Source: Chryseobacterium indologenes (GTDB lineage: Bacteria > Bacteroidota > Bacteroidia > Flavobacteriales > Weeksellaceae). From it: a stretch of DNA of 47,794 nt. The notes under the pieces are model-generated. The model made no database searches. It was not told the DNA's origin and saw only the letters and a program-made list of their open reading frames with translations. Positions 1-8,159 of this stretch are shown here, in pieces; within the stretch, counting starts at the first letter, position 1; the number at the start of each line of letters is the position of its first letter. The stretch is taken from assembly GCA_001013295.1 (NCBI GenBank), contig LAZY01000008.1:1-47794 (forward strand), read 5' to 3'. Made by a program: the position numbers and the translations under genes.

Positions 1-77
1 ATGCCAAGATTAAAAACTTTAGACTACAGCTTAGAGGTGTAAAAGACAAAACTTTCTTTATCTTTAGATTAACCAAA

Positions 78-114
78 CTTTTTGCTTAGCCCCCAGATTT
101 TGTGCTTGATCCGG
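78..114. repeat. Degenerate 'GATCC' repeat, copy 1
   Basis: This segment resembles the repeats near 3097-3190: a TTTTTGCTT start, a purine/T-rich middle, then a CTTGATCC or ACTGATCC end. The similarity is only partial, so it is probably an old copy of a dispersed element. No function is visible. Confidence 0.35.
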
Positions 115-173
115 AAGAAGACGGTTACATAACCATATCTTAAATCATTCGTGCATTAGTGGCGAATAAAAAC

Positions 174-198
174 AAAAAAACCTCTGAAAAATCAGAGG
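174..198 (-). terminator. Terminator of tRNA-Phe copy 1
   Basis: On the minus strand a seven-pair stem (CCTCTGA/TCAGAGG, four-base loop) is followed by a run of seven T, directly after the tRNA 3' end. This is a standard intrinsic terminator. Confidence 0.85.
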
Positions 199-206
199 CT
201 TTCAAG

Positions 207-279
207 TGGTTTCTCCAGGAATCGAACCAGGGACACATGGATTTTCAATCCATTGCTCTACCAACTGAGCTAAGAAACC
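207..279 (-). tRNA. tRNA-Phe (anticodon GAA), copy 1
   Basis: Read on the minus strand, the gene folds as a full cloverleaf. The acceptor stem GGTTTCT pairs with AGAAACC and the discriminator is A. The D arm contains AGCTCAGTTGGTAGAGC, the anticodon stem TGGAT/ATCCA encloses a loop with GAA, and the T loop is GGTTCGATTCC. The 3' CCA is not encoded (the next minus-strand bases are CTT), so it must be added by CCA transferase. Copies 2 and 3 have the same mature sequence. Confidence 0.97.
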
Positions 280-319
280 ATTATATTGTTGTTTATTACT
301 TCGTTGTTTTAAAGTGATG

Positions 320-350
320 CAAAAGTATAACATTTTGTAATACCACGCAA
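320..350 (-). promoter_or_regulatory. Promoter of tRNA-Phe copy 1
   Basis: On the minus strand TTG (348-350) lies 20 bases before TACTTTTG (320-327), a good fit to the Bacteroidota TTTG/TAnnTTTG pattern. All three tRNA-Phe copies keep TACTTTTGC plus the following ATCACTTT or ACCACTTT. Confidence 0.75.
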
Positions 351-590
351 GTTTTTGCACTTGTTTTTTTGAAAAATATAAGGAGTTTTTTTGTTTTTAA
401 TGCCAACCAGCTGCCCGTCAATAAGTTGGTTTTTGTAAAATAAAACCCATTCTGAAGATGAATCTCTAACCTTTTTACAAGATGATATAGAAAATTTTAT
501 TTTGAGATTATTTTTAGCCTTAGCCACAAACTCTACAATAGAAACAAATATTGCTTATCCCATAAGAAAAGAGAAAATACATACTTATCA

Positions 591-640
591 TAAAGCTTCA
601 TCAGCGACAAAGTAACTTCTCTTGGCTCCCTTAAAATAAC
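591..640. repeat. Degenerate repeat with AAGCTTCATCAGCGACAAAG core, copy A
   Basis: A 20-base core (AAGCTTCATCAGCGACAAAG) is followed by similar sequence ending in CTCTT..GCT.CC..TAAAAT. The same arrangement occurs at 1143-1190. Around 2924-2998 a related GCTGATGAAGCTTTGT appears in the opposite sense. Confidence 0.6.
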
Positions 641-1142
641 CATGACCAGATACAAAACTTGGGGGCTAATGTAAAAGAAGAATCAGACGTGAAAGTTGGA
701 AAATCATTAAATTTTTATAGTGAGTTTTTAACATAAAGGTTGAGTTTATTCTTCTGATTAAGATAGATAACTTAATAGATGGTGATTATCTGACTTAGGA
801 AACAGGAGCGTTAAAAAAAATGAGATTGGAATCCGTTAAAAAATTTCCGCTGTCTGAGCATGGCAGGATTTTGACCCGAAGAAGATTTGTTTGATTCCAT
901 GCGAGTTTTGAAATTTTAGGAGTCAATATCAATAGCGGATGATTCCAGTCTTGAATTTTTGGATACTTTTGTTTCAAGACAAAAGTATTAATGAGAGAAA
1001 TAATGAATCAGTCTCAAAAGCTGGGGGGAATATTGTATTTATGGAATTCAATTTAACGCAAAGTTTTTAGCCTCTTATCCATATTTTCAAGGGAGCAAAG
1101 ATTGGAATCCGTTTCATTGATTCTTTCTAAGCAAATACATAT

Positions 1143-1190
1143 TCATTAAGCTTCATCAGCGACAAAGTCGCACCTCTTAGCTTCCTAAAA
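1143..1190. repeat. Degenerate repeat, copy B
   Basis: Shares the AAGCTTCATCAGCGACAAAG core and the downstream CTCTTAGCTTCCTAAAAT tail with copy A at 591. Its meaning is unknown; it is likely a dispersed genomic repeat or the relic of a duplicated gene end. Confidence 0.6.
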
Positions 1191-1343
1191 TAAAACACCC
1201 GAATCACTCATTCTTTGCGTCAAAAAAACTTAAATACTGTTATTATGAATATGATCTCTAAACTAGAGCACAAAGAAAAGAAAGAGGAAAACGGTTACAT
1301 AACCGTATTTTAAATCATTCGTGCATTAGTGGCGAATAAAAAC

Positions 1344-1368
1344 AAAAAAACCTCTGAAAAATCAGAGG
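1344..1368 (-). terminator. Terminator of tRNA-Phe copy 2
   Basis: Same CCTCTGA/TCAGAGG stem with a seven-T run on the minus strand as at copy 1. Confidence 0.85.
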
Positions 1369-1376
1369 CTTTCAAG

Positions 1377-1449
1377 TGGTTTCTCCAGGAATCGAACCAG
1401 GGACACATGGATTTTCAATCCATTGCTCTACCAACTGAGCTAAGAAACC
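1377..1449 (-). tRNA. tRNA-Phe (anticodon GAA), copy 2
   Basis: Identical cloverleaf to copy 1: acceptor GGTTTCT/AGAAACC, GAA anticodon, GGTTCGATTCC T loop, no encoded CCA. Confidence 0.97.
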
Positions 1450-1489
1450 ATTATGTTGTTGTTTATTACTTCGTTGTTTTAAAGTGGTG

Positions 1490-1522
1490 CAAAAGTACTA
1501 TATTTTTTTTAATTCCGAGCAA
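1490..1522 (-). promoter_or_regulatory. Promoter of tRNA-Phe copy 2
   Basis: TACTTTTG (1490-1497) on the minus strand matches the -7 box. The nearest TTG is 22 bases upstream, longer than at copies 1 and 3, so this promoter may be weaker. Confidence 0.6.
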
Positions 1523-1877
1523 TTTTTTTTATGTTTTTTTCTTATCTCCTTTAATGAATCTAAGGACGTTTTCACAAAATCATAAGCAGCTTTTAGGTTC
1601 ACTATTGACAATTCACTAATTTGTTTCATAAATATTATTTTAAGTATAAAAATGTAAACTCGATTAATAAGACGAAAACCAATTAATAATCACTTCTGCT
1701 AAAAATAAACGATAGTCGATTTTCAAAGCTCTACCAAAAGAGCTTCCGGGAATAATCTAAAATAGGAGAGATGTGGATAAATTTAGTCTCTATATGATTA
1801 ATGAGAAAAAATAAGTTATCTTTATTTTCTGTGTCAAATCCATAACCCATAATCTAAACTCATACAAAATTTAAACT
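1523..1877. other. Non-coding stretch before small membrane protein
   Basis: AT-rich sequence with no gene, terminator or convincing promoter that I could identify. Confidence 0.5.
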
Positions 1878-2108
1878 ATGTCAGATATCAGTATATTTAA
1901 TGAAGAAGATACCTATTTTCTTTTAGGAATACTTGCCGTTGCTGTTGGTTTTTTTCTTACGATTGCCCTTTTTGTTATCAATATTTTGTTCAATAAGAAT
2001 AAGAAATTTTCATATTATATTTTGATGTATTTTATTTACAGTATCCTATCTTTTATCGTACTTTGGTTTTTAGAAACTTTTCGCTTGTTTAAATACCTTC
2101 TTAGTTAA
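1878..2108 (+). CDS. Possible small two-helix membrane protein
   Basis: An ATG-started frame of 76 codons. The protein has two clear hydrophobic stretches (about residues 14-38 and 45-64), separated by a short basic loop (NKNKKFS) and ending in an aromatic-rich tail. This composition is unlikely for random AT-rich sequence. No family is recognised. No close TAnnTTTG box or Shine-Dalgarno was seen, and the surroundings are decayed non-coding DNA, so it may be an isolated gene or a remnant. Confidence 0.45.
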   Translation: MSDISIFNEEDTYFLLGILAVAVGFFLTIALFVINILFNKNKKFSYYILMYFIYSILSFIVLWFLETFRLFKYLLS

Positions 2109-3228
2109 GTAGATGGAAAGTAGAAGCTTCGTAAAACTTCAGAGATAGTAAGTCTAGGGAAACTCCCATTTTCAGATTCGAGTTTTTATTAATCAAATTT
2201 CAATTCAAATTCTGAAATAGTAAATTTATACGTCGAGTGAAAAACGGCAAAAATTTGCCTTATTAATCAAGCTCATTCATATACAGGGTAATCGGGGTAT
2301 TTCATAGTAAAGATTTTTAGTCTTAGCAAAGAGGAGAGGGCTGTGGGAATTCCCAAAACACAAATTTCGCCCTAAGTATATAACCTTCTTTAGTATTTAA
2401 GTTATTTAGTCTATATATTCTTATTATGAGGAATAGATAGAGGGTCTTATAATAAATGTTTTATTTTTAAGCATTCCTATCTTTTGTGAAAATTATTCTT
2501 TTCAGTTTATCATAAATACTGATTTCAAAAGCATAGCTTTAAAACGGACTCCGCTTTGACCGAAAGTGTCTTTTGGGAACATTCTTTAAAGTTCTAAAAG
2601 AAGAAAGCATACTCTGTAAACTCATTTTTTCAAACCCGTTTTTAGTGTTGGTTGTAGTTGAAAATCTTAAATTTGCTCCAAGCTCAACCTGCAACATTGG
2701 CACGGAAATTTTACATGTTGTATTTAAAAATCATTGAGTTATAGAAATTTTCCCCTTGGATTTTACGGAGGAATTTTTATATTGGGCTTTAATCGGATCA
2801 TGCTCAAAAGCTGTGGTAAAACAATTGAATACCGATTGATTATTCTAAATTTTATAGACGTAAGAATTAGTGATTCGAATACTTTATTTTGGGAAGCTAA
2901 GTAATGCAATTTATTTGCTGATGAAGCTTTGTGACTATGCACTCGCTTCTTCAGGTCGATTGAAAATCGATCTCTTCTTAGCTTACTTAATATAAAGCAT
3001 ACACAAACTTGAAACTTTGCGTGAAACCCTATCTCCACAACTGTTGATTCTAATTGGTAAAGAACATAACATTTTTTCTATTCAGATGAACTCAATTTTT
3101 TGCTTGGTCCACAACCTTTGGTACTGATCCAATATACATCCTCGAAATTTAAAAATTTACACTAACATCCACAACTTTTGGGACTGATCCCAGAAACCTA
3201 TGGAGCTATGTTCTAGAAAACAAAAAAA
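2109..3228. other. Gene-poor stretch before tRNA-Phe copy 3
   Basis: About 1.1 kb without a supportable gene. A 91-codon minus-strand frame at 2763-3038 has no family signature. Degenerate repeats occur at 2924-2998 and 3097-3190. Base composition is as AT-rich as other intergenic parts. Confidence 0.5.
3097..3190. repeat. Tandem degenerate 'TCCACAAC-TTTGG-ACTGATCC' repeat
   Basis: Two copies of a 23-base motif occur 60 bases apart (3108-3130 and 3168-3190), sharing TCCACAAC, TTTGG and ACTGATCC. A more diverged version is at 78-114. The similarity to copy 1 at the far end of the tRNA region suggests the three-tRNA interval is bounded by related repeats. Confidence 0.55.
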
Positions 3229-3246
3229 CCTCTGACTAATCAGAGG
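3222..3246 (-). terminator. Terminator of tRNA-Phe copy 3
   Basis: CCTCTGA/TCAGAGG stem as in the other copies, with a different four-base loop and a seven-T run on the minus strand. Confidence 0.85.
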
Positions 3247-3254
3247 TTTTAAAG

Positions 3255-3327
3255 TGGTTTCTCCAGGAATCGAACCAGGGACACATGGATTTTCAATCCA
3301 TTGCTCTACCAACTGAGCTAAGAAACC
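3255..3327 (-). tRNA. tRNA-Phe (anticodon GAA), copy 3
   Basis: Mature sequence identical to copies 1 and 2. Its flanks differ beyond about 50 bases, so this copy separated from the others earlier or by a different event. Confidence 0.97.
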
Positions 3328-3369
3328 ATTATATTTTTGTTTGACTTACTTCGTTGTTTTAAAGTGATG

Positions 3370-3400
3370 CAAAAGTAGTAAGTTTTGGTATACAAAGCAA
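3370..3400 (-). promoter_or_regulatory. Promoter of tRNA-Phe copy 3
   Basis: TTG (3398-3400), 20 bases, TACTTTTG (3370-3377) on the minus strand, the same layout as copy 1. Confidence 0.75.
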
Positions 3401-3436
3401 GTATTCATCGTACTTTTTTTGAATAAAGCTAAAAAC

Positions 3437-5278
3437 TTACTGATTATCAGTCGGATTATTTTCCTGCTCTTTTCTGATCTGCTCACTCATCTCTTCAAGT
3501 ACCGGTTTGATCGTACTTTCCGGAAGATCACTGATTCGGATATACATCAATCCGTCAATAGCATCATTGAAGTTCGGGTCAACATTGAATGCAATTACTT
3601 TAGCATTTTGTTTGATGTATTTTTTGATCAGAACAGGCAATCTCAGTTCTGGTTCAAGATCATCAATAATCTTGTCCAGTTTATTAAGGTCAGACTCCAT
3701 TTCCTCAAAGAAAAGGCTCTTATCTCTGTCACGAAGCTTTACTTTATACTCATTTCTCGGAGTGATATACTGAGCCACTGCAGAATCGAAATAATTTGAA
3801 CGCATAAACTCGATCATCAGAGACTTTGAAAATTCTGAGAACTTATTGGAGATACTTACTCCTCCCATCAGGAATTTATGGTCAGGGTTCCTCAGGCATA
3901 CATGTACAATTCCTCTCCATAAAAGGAAGAGTGGAAGTGGTTTCTGCTGATACTCCTGGCAGATGTAGGCACGGCCCATTTCAATTACTTTCTTGAAGAA
4001 AGGATGGATGTCCTGCTCAAACTCAAATAAAGAGCTTGTATAGAAGCCTTTGATGCCATATTTTTTCATTACTTCTCTACCCAATGCCATTCTATAGGCG
4101 CCGGCCAGTTTCTTATCACCATTATCCCACAGGAATAGGTGATGGTAATGTTTATCATATTCATCCAGGTCAAAAGGAAGGTTACTTCCTTCACCTACCG
4201 CACGGAAAGTAAGCTCTCTCTGGCGCCCGATTTCCCTCATGATCGAAGGAATCTCTTCATAGGTAGTAAAGTAGATCTCGTAATTTCCGTTACTGAACAA
4301 CATTTTATCAGTTCCTCTGAGTTTGTCGACATCTTTCATAATGTCTTCTATAGGAGTTTCATCAATGATGTTCTGAACAATATTTTCCTCCTTCAGCAAA
4401 GGGAATTTTACAGACAGATTCTGAAGATTGATGCTTTGGGCAAGAGATTTTCTTTTTTCATAATAAGATTTCATCATATAAACCTTACGTTTCAGAAACT
4501 CTCCCAGTTCCTCAATCGTCTCCATTTCATCCATTGCTTTTACAGAAATTGGTTTTCCAATTCTGATTCTGATAGGTTTTTCTCTATCATTCATCATTTC
4601 TGCAGGTAGCATAAGGGTTTGTAAACTTGGATGAAGTTTAGCTACCTGATAAAAAAGTCTGCTGTTTTTGGCATGGAAATACATAGGAACTACCGGCACT
4701 TTAGCCATTCTGATCAGCTTAAGTGCCGTTTTTTCCCATTCTTTATCTAAAATTTCTCCGTAAGGATTGTTCTTATTAGAAACTTCTCCTGCAGGAAAAA
4801 TACCTACACAGCCTCCGTTTTGCAAATGCTTCAGGGTTTCGCGCATTCCCGAAGAGCTGCTGTAAGCTTCTTTTCTGTTTTCAAAAGGATTTACAGCGAT
4901 TACATACGGTTCCATAGGCTTGATCTTTTCCAGAAGGAAATTTCCCATTACCTTAAAATCCGGACGAACCTCCGATAAGATCTTGCACATCAGAATTCCG
5001 TCAATAGCACCCAGTGGGTGATTGGAAACCAGAACAAACGGTCCCGTTTTGGGAATCTTTGCGAGATCCTCTTCAAAAGCTACATAGCTTAGGTTTCTTT
5101 CTCTTACAAATGAGTCGAAAAAGTCTTTGCCTTCCTTATCTTTTAATTTGTCGTATAATTTATTTACTTCATTTATTTTAGCAATGCTCATCACAGCAGA
5201 TGCTACCGGGTTCTTGAGGAACCCAATTTTACTTAAGCCGGAAGCTTTGATCAGATCGTTTTTCGAAATTAAACTCAT
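3437..5278 (-). CDS. olsF: OlsF-like bifunctional acyltransferase (PlsC domain fused to GNAT/OlsB-type N-acyltransferase)
   Basis: A 613-residue two-domain protein. The N-terminal half (about 60-280) is a PlsC/LPLAT O-acyltransferase with NHPLGAIDG at 86-94 (His87 and Asp93) and FPAGE at 161-165 as the FPEG-like block. The C-terminal half (about 315-560) resembles the OlsB/hemolysin-type N-acyltransferases that use acyl-ACP. Known OlsF proteins of Flavobacterium and Serratia have this order and make ornithine lipid: the C-terminal domain N-acylates the amino acid and the N-terminal domain adds the second acyl chain. In Chryseobacterium the head group could be ornithine, lysine or glycine; the sequence does not decide this. 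It is 22 bases downstream of aspartokinase and probably co-transcribed with it. The end is highly charged and ends in Asn/Gln-rich residues. Confidence 0.85.
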   Translation of the reverse strand: MSLISKNDLIKASGLSKIGFLKNPVASAVMSIAKINEVNKLYDKLKDKEGKDFFDSFVRERNLSYVAFEEDLAKIPKTGPFVLVSNHPLGAIDGILMCKILSEVRPDFKVMGNFLLEKIKPMEPYVIAVNPFENRKEAYSSSSGMRETLKHLQNGGCVGIFPAGEVSNKNNPYGEILDKEWEKTALKLIRMAKVPVVPMYFHAKNSRLFYQVAKLHPSLQTLMLPAEMMNDREKPIRIRIGKPISVKAMDEMETIEELGEFLKRKVYMMKSYYEKRKSLAQSINLQNLSVKFPLLKEENIVQNIIDETPIEDIMKDVDKLRGTDKMLFSNGNYEIYFTTYEEIPSIMREIGRQRELTFRAVGEGSNLPFDLDEYDKHYHHLFLWDNGDKKLAGAYRMALGREVMKKYGIKGFYTSSLFEFEQDIHPFFKKVIEMGRAYICQEYQQKPLPLFLLWRGIVHVCLRNPDHKFLMGGVSISNKFSEFSKSLMIEFMRSNYFDSAVAQYITPRNEYKVKLRDRDKSLFFEEMESDLNKLDKIIDDLEPELRLPVLIKKYIKQNAKVIAFNVDPNFNDAIDGLMYIRISDLPESTIKPVLEEMSEQIRKEQENNPTDNQ

Positions 5279-5300
5279 GTGTGTTTAGTCGCAATTAATA

Positions 5301-6539
5301 TTATTGTGTTACCATTTGAAGTGTATTCTTGGAAATTTGTTCCAACAATACATTTTTTTCATGGTAAAATTGATCAATGTGATCCATCTTCGCATTTCTT
5401 ACTGTGAATAAAGATACATTTTTAATTGCTTCGGTTTTAAAAATTTTTTGAAGCTCTTCGTTAAGTTCTTCAAGATGATTAAACTTGTCCTCAAGGCACA
5501 GTGCCAGAGAGATTGCAGAATTCTGCATCAGGGAAACTTTGATCTTATATTTGGAAAGGTATCCAAAAATTAAGCTCATATGATCTTCTGCAATGAAAGA
5601 GAAGTCTCTTGTAGAGATCTTCAACAATGCCTGATTTTCTTTTAAAATATAAGATTCTTCCTGTTGATTTTTGTCGGAAGCACCTACTTTTGTCCCTTCT
5701 TTAGTAGGATCCACGAAAGATTTTACATAAAAAGGAATGTTTTTTTGCTGTAAAGGTTGTAGTGTTTTCGGGTGAATTACACTGGCTCCGTAATAGGCCA
5801 TTTCAATCGCCTCTTCATAAGAGATGTTCGAAAGAAGGCTCACATCACTGAACTTTCTTGGATCTCCGGTCATTACTCCCGGCACATCCTTCCAGATCGT
5901 CATCGCCTCTGCATTCAGGCAATAAGCAAAAATAGCTGCAGAATAATCCGATCCTTCTCTTCCCAGAGTTACCGTAAAATTATTCTCGTCAGAACCAATG
6001 AAACCTTGAGTCACATAGCAGATCTCAGGATTAAGATTTGAAATGAACTCTTCGGTTCTTCCCCAGTCTACGACTCCTTCTCTGTAAGAATTGTCGGTCT
6101 TTACATAATCTCTTGCATCCAGCCACTGGTTGGTAAACTGAATCTCGTTCAGGTATTCACTTACGATTTTAGTAGAAATCATTTCCCCGCAGCTTACCAC
6201 CTGATCATAGACAAAATTGTAGTTGGGAGATTTGTTTCTTCTTAAAAAAGAATCAATATCATCGAAAAAGAGATTGATTTCAGCAAAAACCGCATGATTT
6301 TCAGGAAACAGACCCTCCGCAATCTCAATGTGTTTTCGTTTTATCTTTTCAATCTCAGTTTGATAGTTATCCTTTTTGAAATAAAGTTCTACAACTTTTT
6401 CCAACTCATTTGTCGTCTTGCCCATTGCTGAAATCACCAGCAAACATTTGGCAAATCCCTGGCTTTCTAGAACCATAGACACATTCTTCACACTCTCGGC
6501 GTCTTTTACAGACGCTCCACCAAACTTGAAAATTTTCAT
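5301..6539 (-). CDS. lysC: Aspartate kinase
   Basis: A 412-residue monofunctional aspartokinase, catalysing ATP-dependent phosphorylation of aspartate, the first step to lysine, diaminopimelate, threonine and methionine. The KFGGASV nucleotide-binding motif is at residues 4-10, and the amino-acid kinase core carries TLGREGSDYSAA near 191 and WKDVPGVMTGDPR near 215. The remainder (from about 300) fits ACT-type regulatory domains. No homoserine dehydrogenase domain is fused. First gene of a likely two-gene operon with olsF. A lysine-sensitive or general isoform cannot be told from the sequence, so the symbol is by family. Confidence 0.9.
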   Translation of the reverse strand: MKIFKFGGASVKDAESVKNVSMVLESQGFAKCLLVISAMGKTTNELEKVVELYFKKDNYQTEIEKIKRKHIEIAEGLFPENHAVFAEINLFFDDIDSFLRRNKSPNYNFVYDQVVSCGEMISTKIVSEYLNEIQFTNQWLDARDYVKTDNSYREGVVDWGRTEEFISNLNPEICYVTQGFIGSDENNFTVTLGREGSDYSAAIFAYCLNAEAMTIWKDVPGVMTGDPRKFSDVSLLSNISYEEAIEMAYYGASVIHPKTLQPLQQKNIPFYVKSFVDPTKEGTKVGASDKNQQEESYILKENQALLKISTRDFSFIAEDHMSLIFGYLSKYKIKVSLMQNSAISLALCLEDKFNHLEELNEELQKIFKTEAIKNVSLFTVRNAKMDHIDQFYHEKNVLLEQISKNTLQMVTQ

Positions 6540-6595
6540 TAAATTGTTAAAAATAAAATTGTTAGATAAAAATTACATGAGTTTTTTACGGACGT

Positions 6596-6626
6596 CAAAA
6601 TTATAAATTTACAGCGAGATATGAAA
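6596..6626 (-). promoter_or_regulatory. Candidate promoter of lysC-olsF
   Basis: On the minus strand TAATTTTG (6596-6603) fits the -7 box. The -33 position shows only TTTC (6623-6626, 19 bases away). Start codon about 50 bases downstream. Confidence 0.45.
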
Positions 6627-7142
6627 TAGGCAGGCAATACGATGCAATTAAGATTTTATTAAAATTGTCGTAAACGTGAGATTTTATATCAATTGAATGC
6701 AGGAATAGAGAAGGTTAAGAGGGATAAAAAATCTTATTTGTTCCATACTTTTATTTCGTATTGATGGCGTGAATGATAAAATGAAAATCCTGAGGGATGA
6801 TTATTTGAAATTCAATAGAAGTGGGCTTTAGCCCATTTAATTAAAAATAAAAATTCAATTGGCTTTACCAAAAACTAAAAATCAGGCTCAAAATAAGTAT
6901 AATCTCACAGGCTTATTCCAATTTTTATCCGAACTTTTCTATGCTTTAAATGAAAATAAACAATCTGAATTTTTCAAAGGTTTGGGATAACGAATTGGGA
7001 GGTGCAATTGTGAATGTATATTTAGTATTATGTTTCTTTGTGTTTACATTGTGTTGATATTCAACTGGTAACCTCTTTTGTAATTAAATTTTCTTAATGC
7101 AATAAATTTTCCGAAATTTGGGCAAAACGTAAAAAGAAAAAT
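6627..7142. other. Intergenic region between lysC and fbp
   Basis: Divergent intergenic stretch with no gene. It holds the small palindromic repeat at 6822-6871. No clear TAnnTTTG box for fbp was found; only loose matches such as TATGTTTC near 7029 and TAAATTTTC near 7106 are seen. Confidence 0.5.
6822..6871. repeat. Double palindrome GGGCTTTAGCCC / TTGGCTTTACCAA
   Basis: TGGGCTTTAGCCCA (6822-6835) and an imperfect TTGGCTTTACCAA (6859-6871) are joined by an A-rich spacer. From memory, similar paired 'GGGCTTTAGCCC / TTGGCTTTAGCCAA' elements are common in Chryseobacterium intergenic DNA. Confidence 0.5.
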
Positions 7143-8159
7143 ATGTCAAATCAACCATTACAGACTTTAGGAGAATTTCTTATTGATAAACAGGACGATT
7201 TTCAGTATTCCACCGGTGAATTCTCTCGTCTTCTGAGTGCAATAAGATTGGCTTCGAAAGTGGTAAACAGAGAAGTAAATAAAGCAGGAATTGTAGATAT
7301 AACAGGAGCTGCCGGAAACCAGAATATTCAGGGGGAAGAGCAGCAGAAACTTGATGTAATTGCTAATGAGATTTTTATTACAGCTTTGTCTCAGAGAGAG
7401 GTTGTTTGTGGTATTGCTTCTGAAGAAAATGACGATTTTATCGATATAAAATGTGGGGAAAACGGGCATTTAAGTAAATATGTAGTATTGATCGATCCTT
7501 TGGACGGATCTTCAAACATTGATGTTAATGTTTCCGTAGGAACTATTTTTTCTATTTACAGAAGAGTTACAGAACCTGGAACACCCGTACAACTGGAAGA
7601 TTTCTTACAGAAAGGAGTTAATCAGATCGCTGCAGGATATGTTATTTACGGGTCTTCTACAATGATTGTGTATACCACAGGAAATGGAGTAAATGGATTT
7701 ACACTGGATCCTTCTTTAGGAACTTACTATCTTTCTCACCCGAACATGACGTTCCCGAGAACGGGTAAAATTTATTCCATCAACGAAGGAAACTATATCA
7801 AATTCCCTCAGGGAGTAAAAAATTACCTTAAATATTGCCAGATGGAAGAAGGAGACCGTCCTTATACTTCAAGATATATTGGTTCTTTGGTGGCAGATTT
7901 CCATAGAAATATGCTGAAAGGAGGTATTTATATCTATCCTTCTTATTCTCAAGCTCCTAACGGTAAACTAAGACTGTTATACGAATGTAATCCAATGGCA
8001 TTCCTTGCAGAACAGGCAGGTGGAAAGGCAACAGACGGATTCAGAAGAATTCTGGAAGTAGAACCTACAGAACTTCACCAGAGAATCCCGTTCTTCTGTG
8101 GAAGTGTTGAAATGGTAGAGAAAGCAGAAGAATTTATGCGTATCGACAGCGTAAAATAA
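7143..8159 (+). CDS. fbp: Class I fructose-1,6-bisphosphatase
   Basis: A 338-residue cytosolic enzyme that dephosphorylates fructose-1,6-bisphosphate in gluconeogenesis. The metal-binding signature [11 protein letters not shown] is at 117-127, preceded by the EE of IASEEND (94-95). Later blocks include [21 protein letters not shown] and [15 protein letters not shown], the sugar-phosphate and AMP-site region of class I enzymes. Length is normal. The stop is directly followed by the menC start (no gap), so both are read from one message. Confidence 0.96.
   Translation: MSNQPLQTLGEFLIDKQDDFQYSTGEFSRLLSAIRLASKVVNREVNKAGIVDITGAAGNQNIQGEEQQKLDVIANEIFITALSQREVVCGIASEENDDFIDIKCGENGHLSKYVVLIDPLDGSSNIDVNVSVGTIFSIYRRVTEPGTPVQLEDFLQKGVNQIAAGYVIYGSSTMIVYTTGNGVNGFTLDPSLGTYYLSHPNMTFPRTGKIYSINEGNYIKFPQGVKNYLKYCQMEEGDRPYTSRYIGSLVADFHRNMLKGGIYIYPSYSQAPNGKLRLLYECNPMAFLAEQAGGKATDGFRRILEVEPTELHQRIPFFCGSVEMVEKAEEFMRIDSVK

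Larger units (their letters stand above)
121..327. repeat. About 207-base direct repeat carrying a complete tRNA-Phe unit (copy 1)
   Basis: Positions 121-327 recur at 1291-1497 with only four differences by eye. The unit holds terminator, tRNA-Phe and -7 promoter box, so it duplicates a whole transcription unit and not only a tRNA 3' end. The third tRNA copy at 3255 matches only across the tRNA, terminator stem and about 50 bases of promoter. Confidence 0.85.
351..1290. other. Gene-poor decayed stretch between tRNA-Phe copies 1 and 2
   Basis: No convincing gene is present. Short open frames lack start context and recognisable domains, and one overlaps the tRNA promoter. The only structure seen is a degenerate repeat near 591-640 that recurs at 1143-1190. 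The stretch looks like decayed sequence. Confidence 0.6.
1291..1497. repeat. About 207-base direct repeat with tRNA-Phe unit (copy 2)
   Basis: Near-identical to 121-327. The high identity outside the tRNA itself points to recent segmental duplication or gene conversion. Confidence 0.85.

Noticed and set aside
309..527. 72-codon minus-strand frame next to tRNA-Phe copy 1
   Set aside because: It overlaps the tRNA promoter and has no family resemblance or start context.
121..1497. tRNA-Phe repeats as attachment sites of an integrated element
   Set aside because: Integration duplicates a tRNA 3' end, but here terminator, whole tRNA and promoter are repeated and no integrase is present.
1329..1619. 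96-codon plus-strand frame across tRNA-Phe copy 2
   Set aside because: It is the antisense of the tRNA, its terminator and promoter.
2763..3038. 91-codon minus-strand frame
   Set aside because: It runs through degenerate repeats, and its composition looks like translated AT-rich non-coding DNA.
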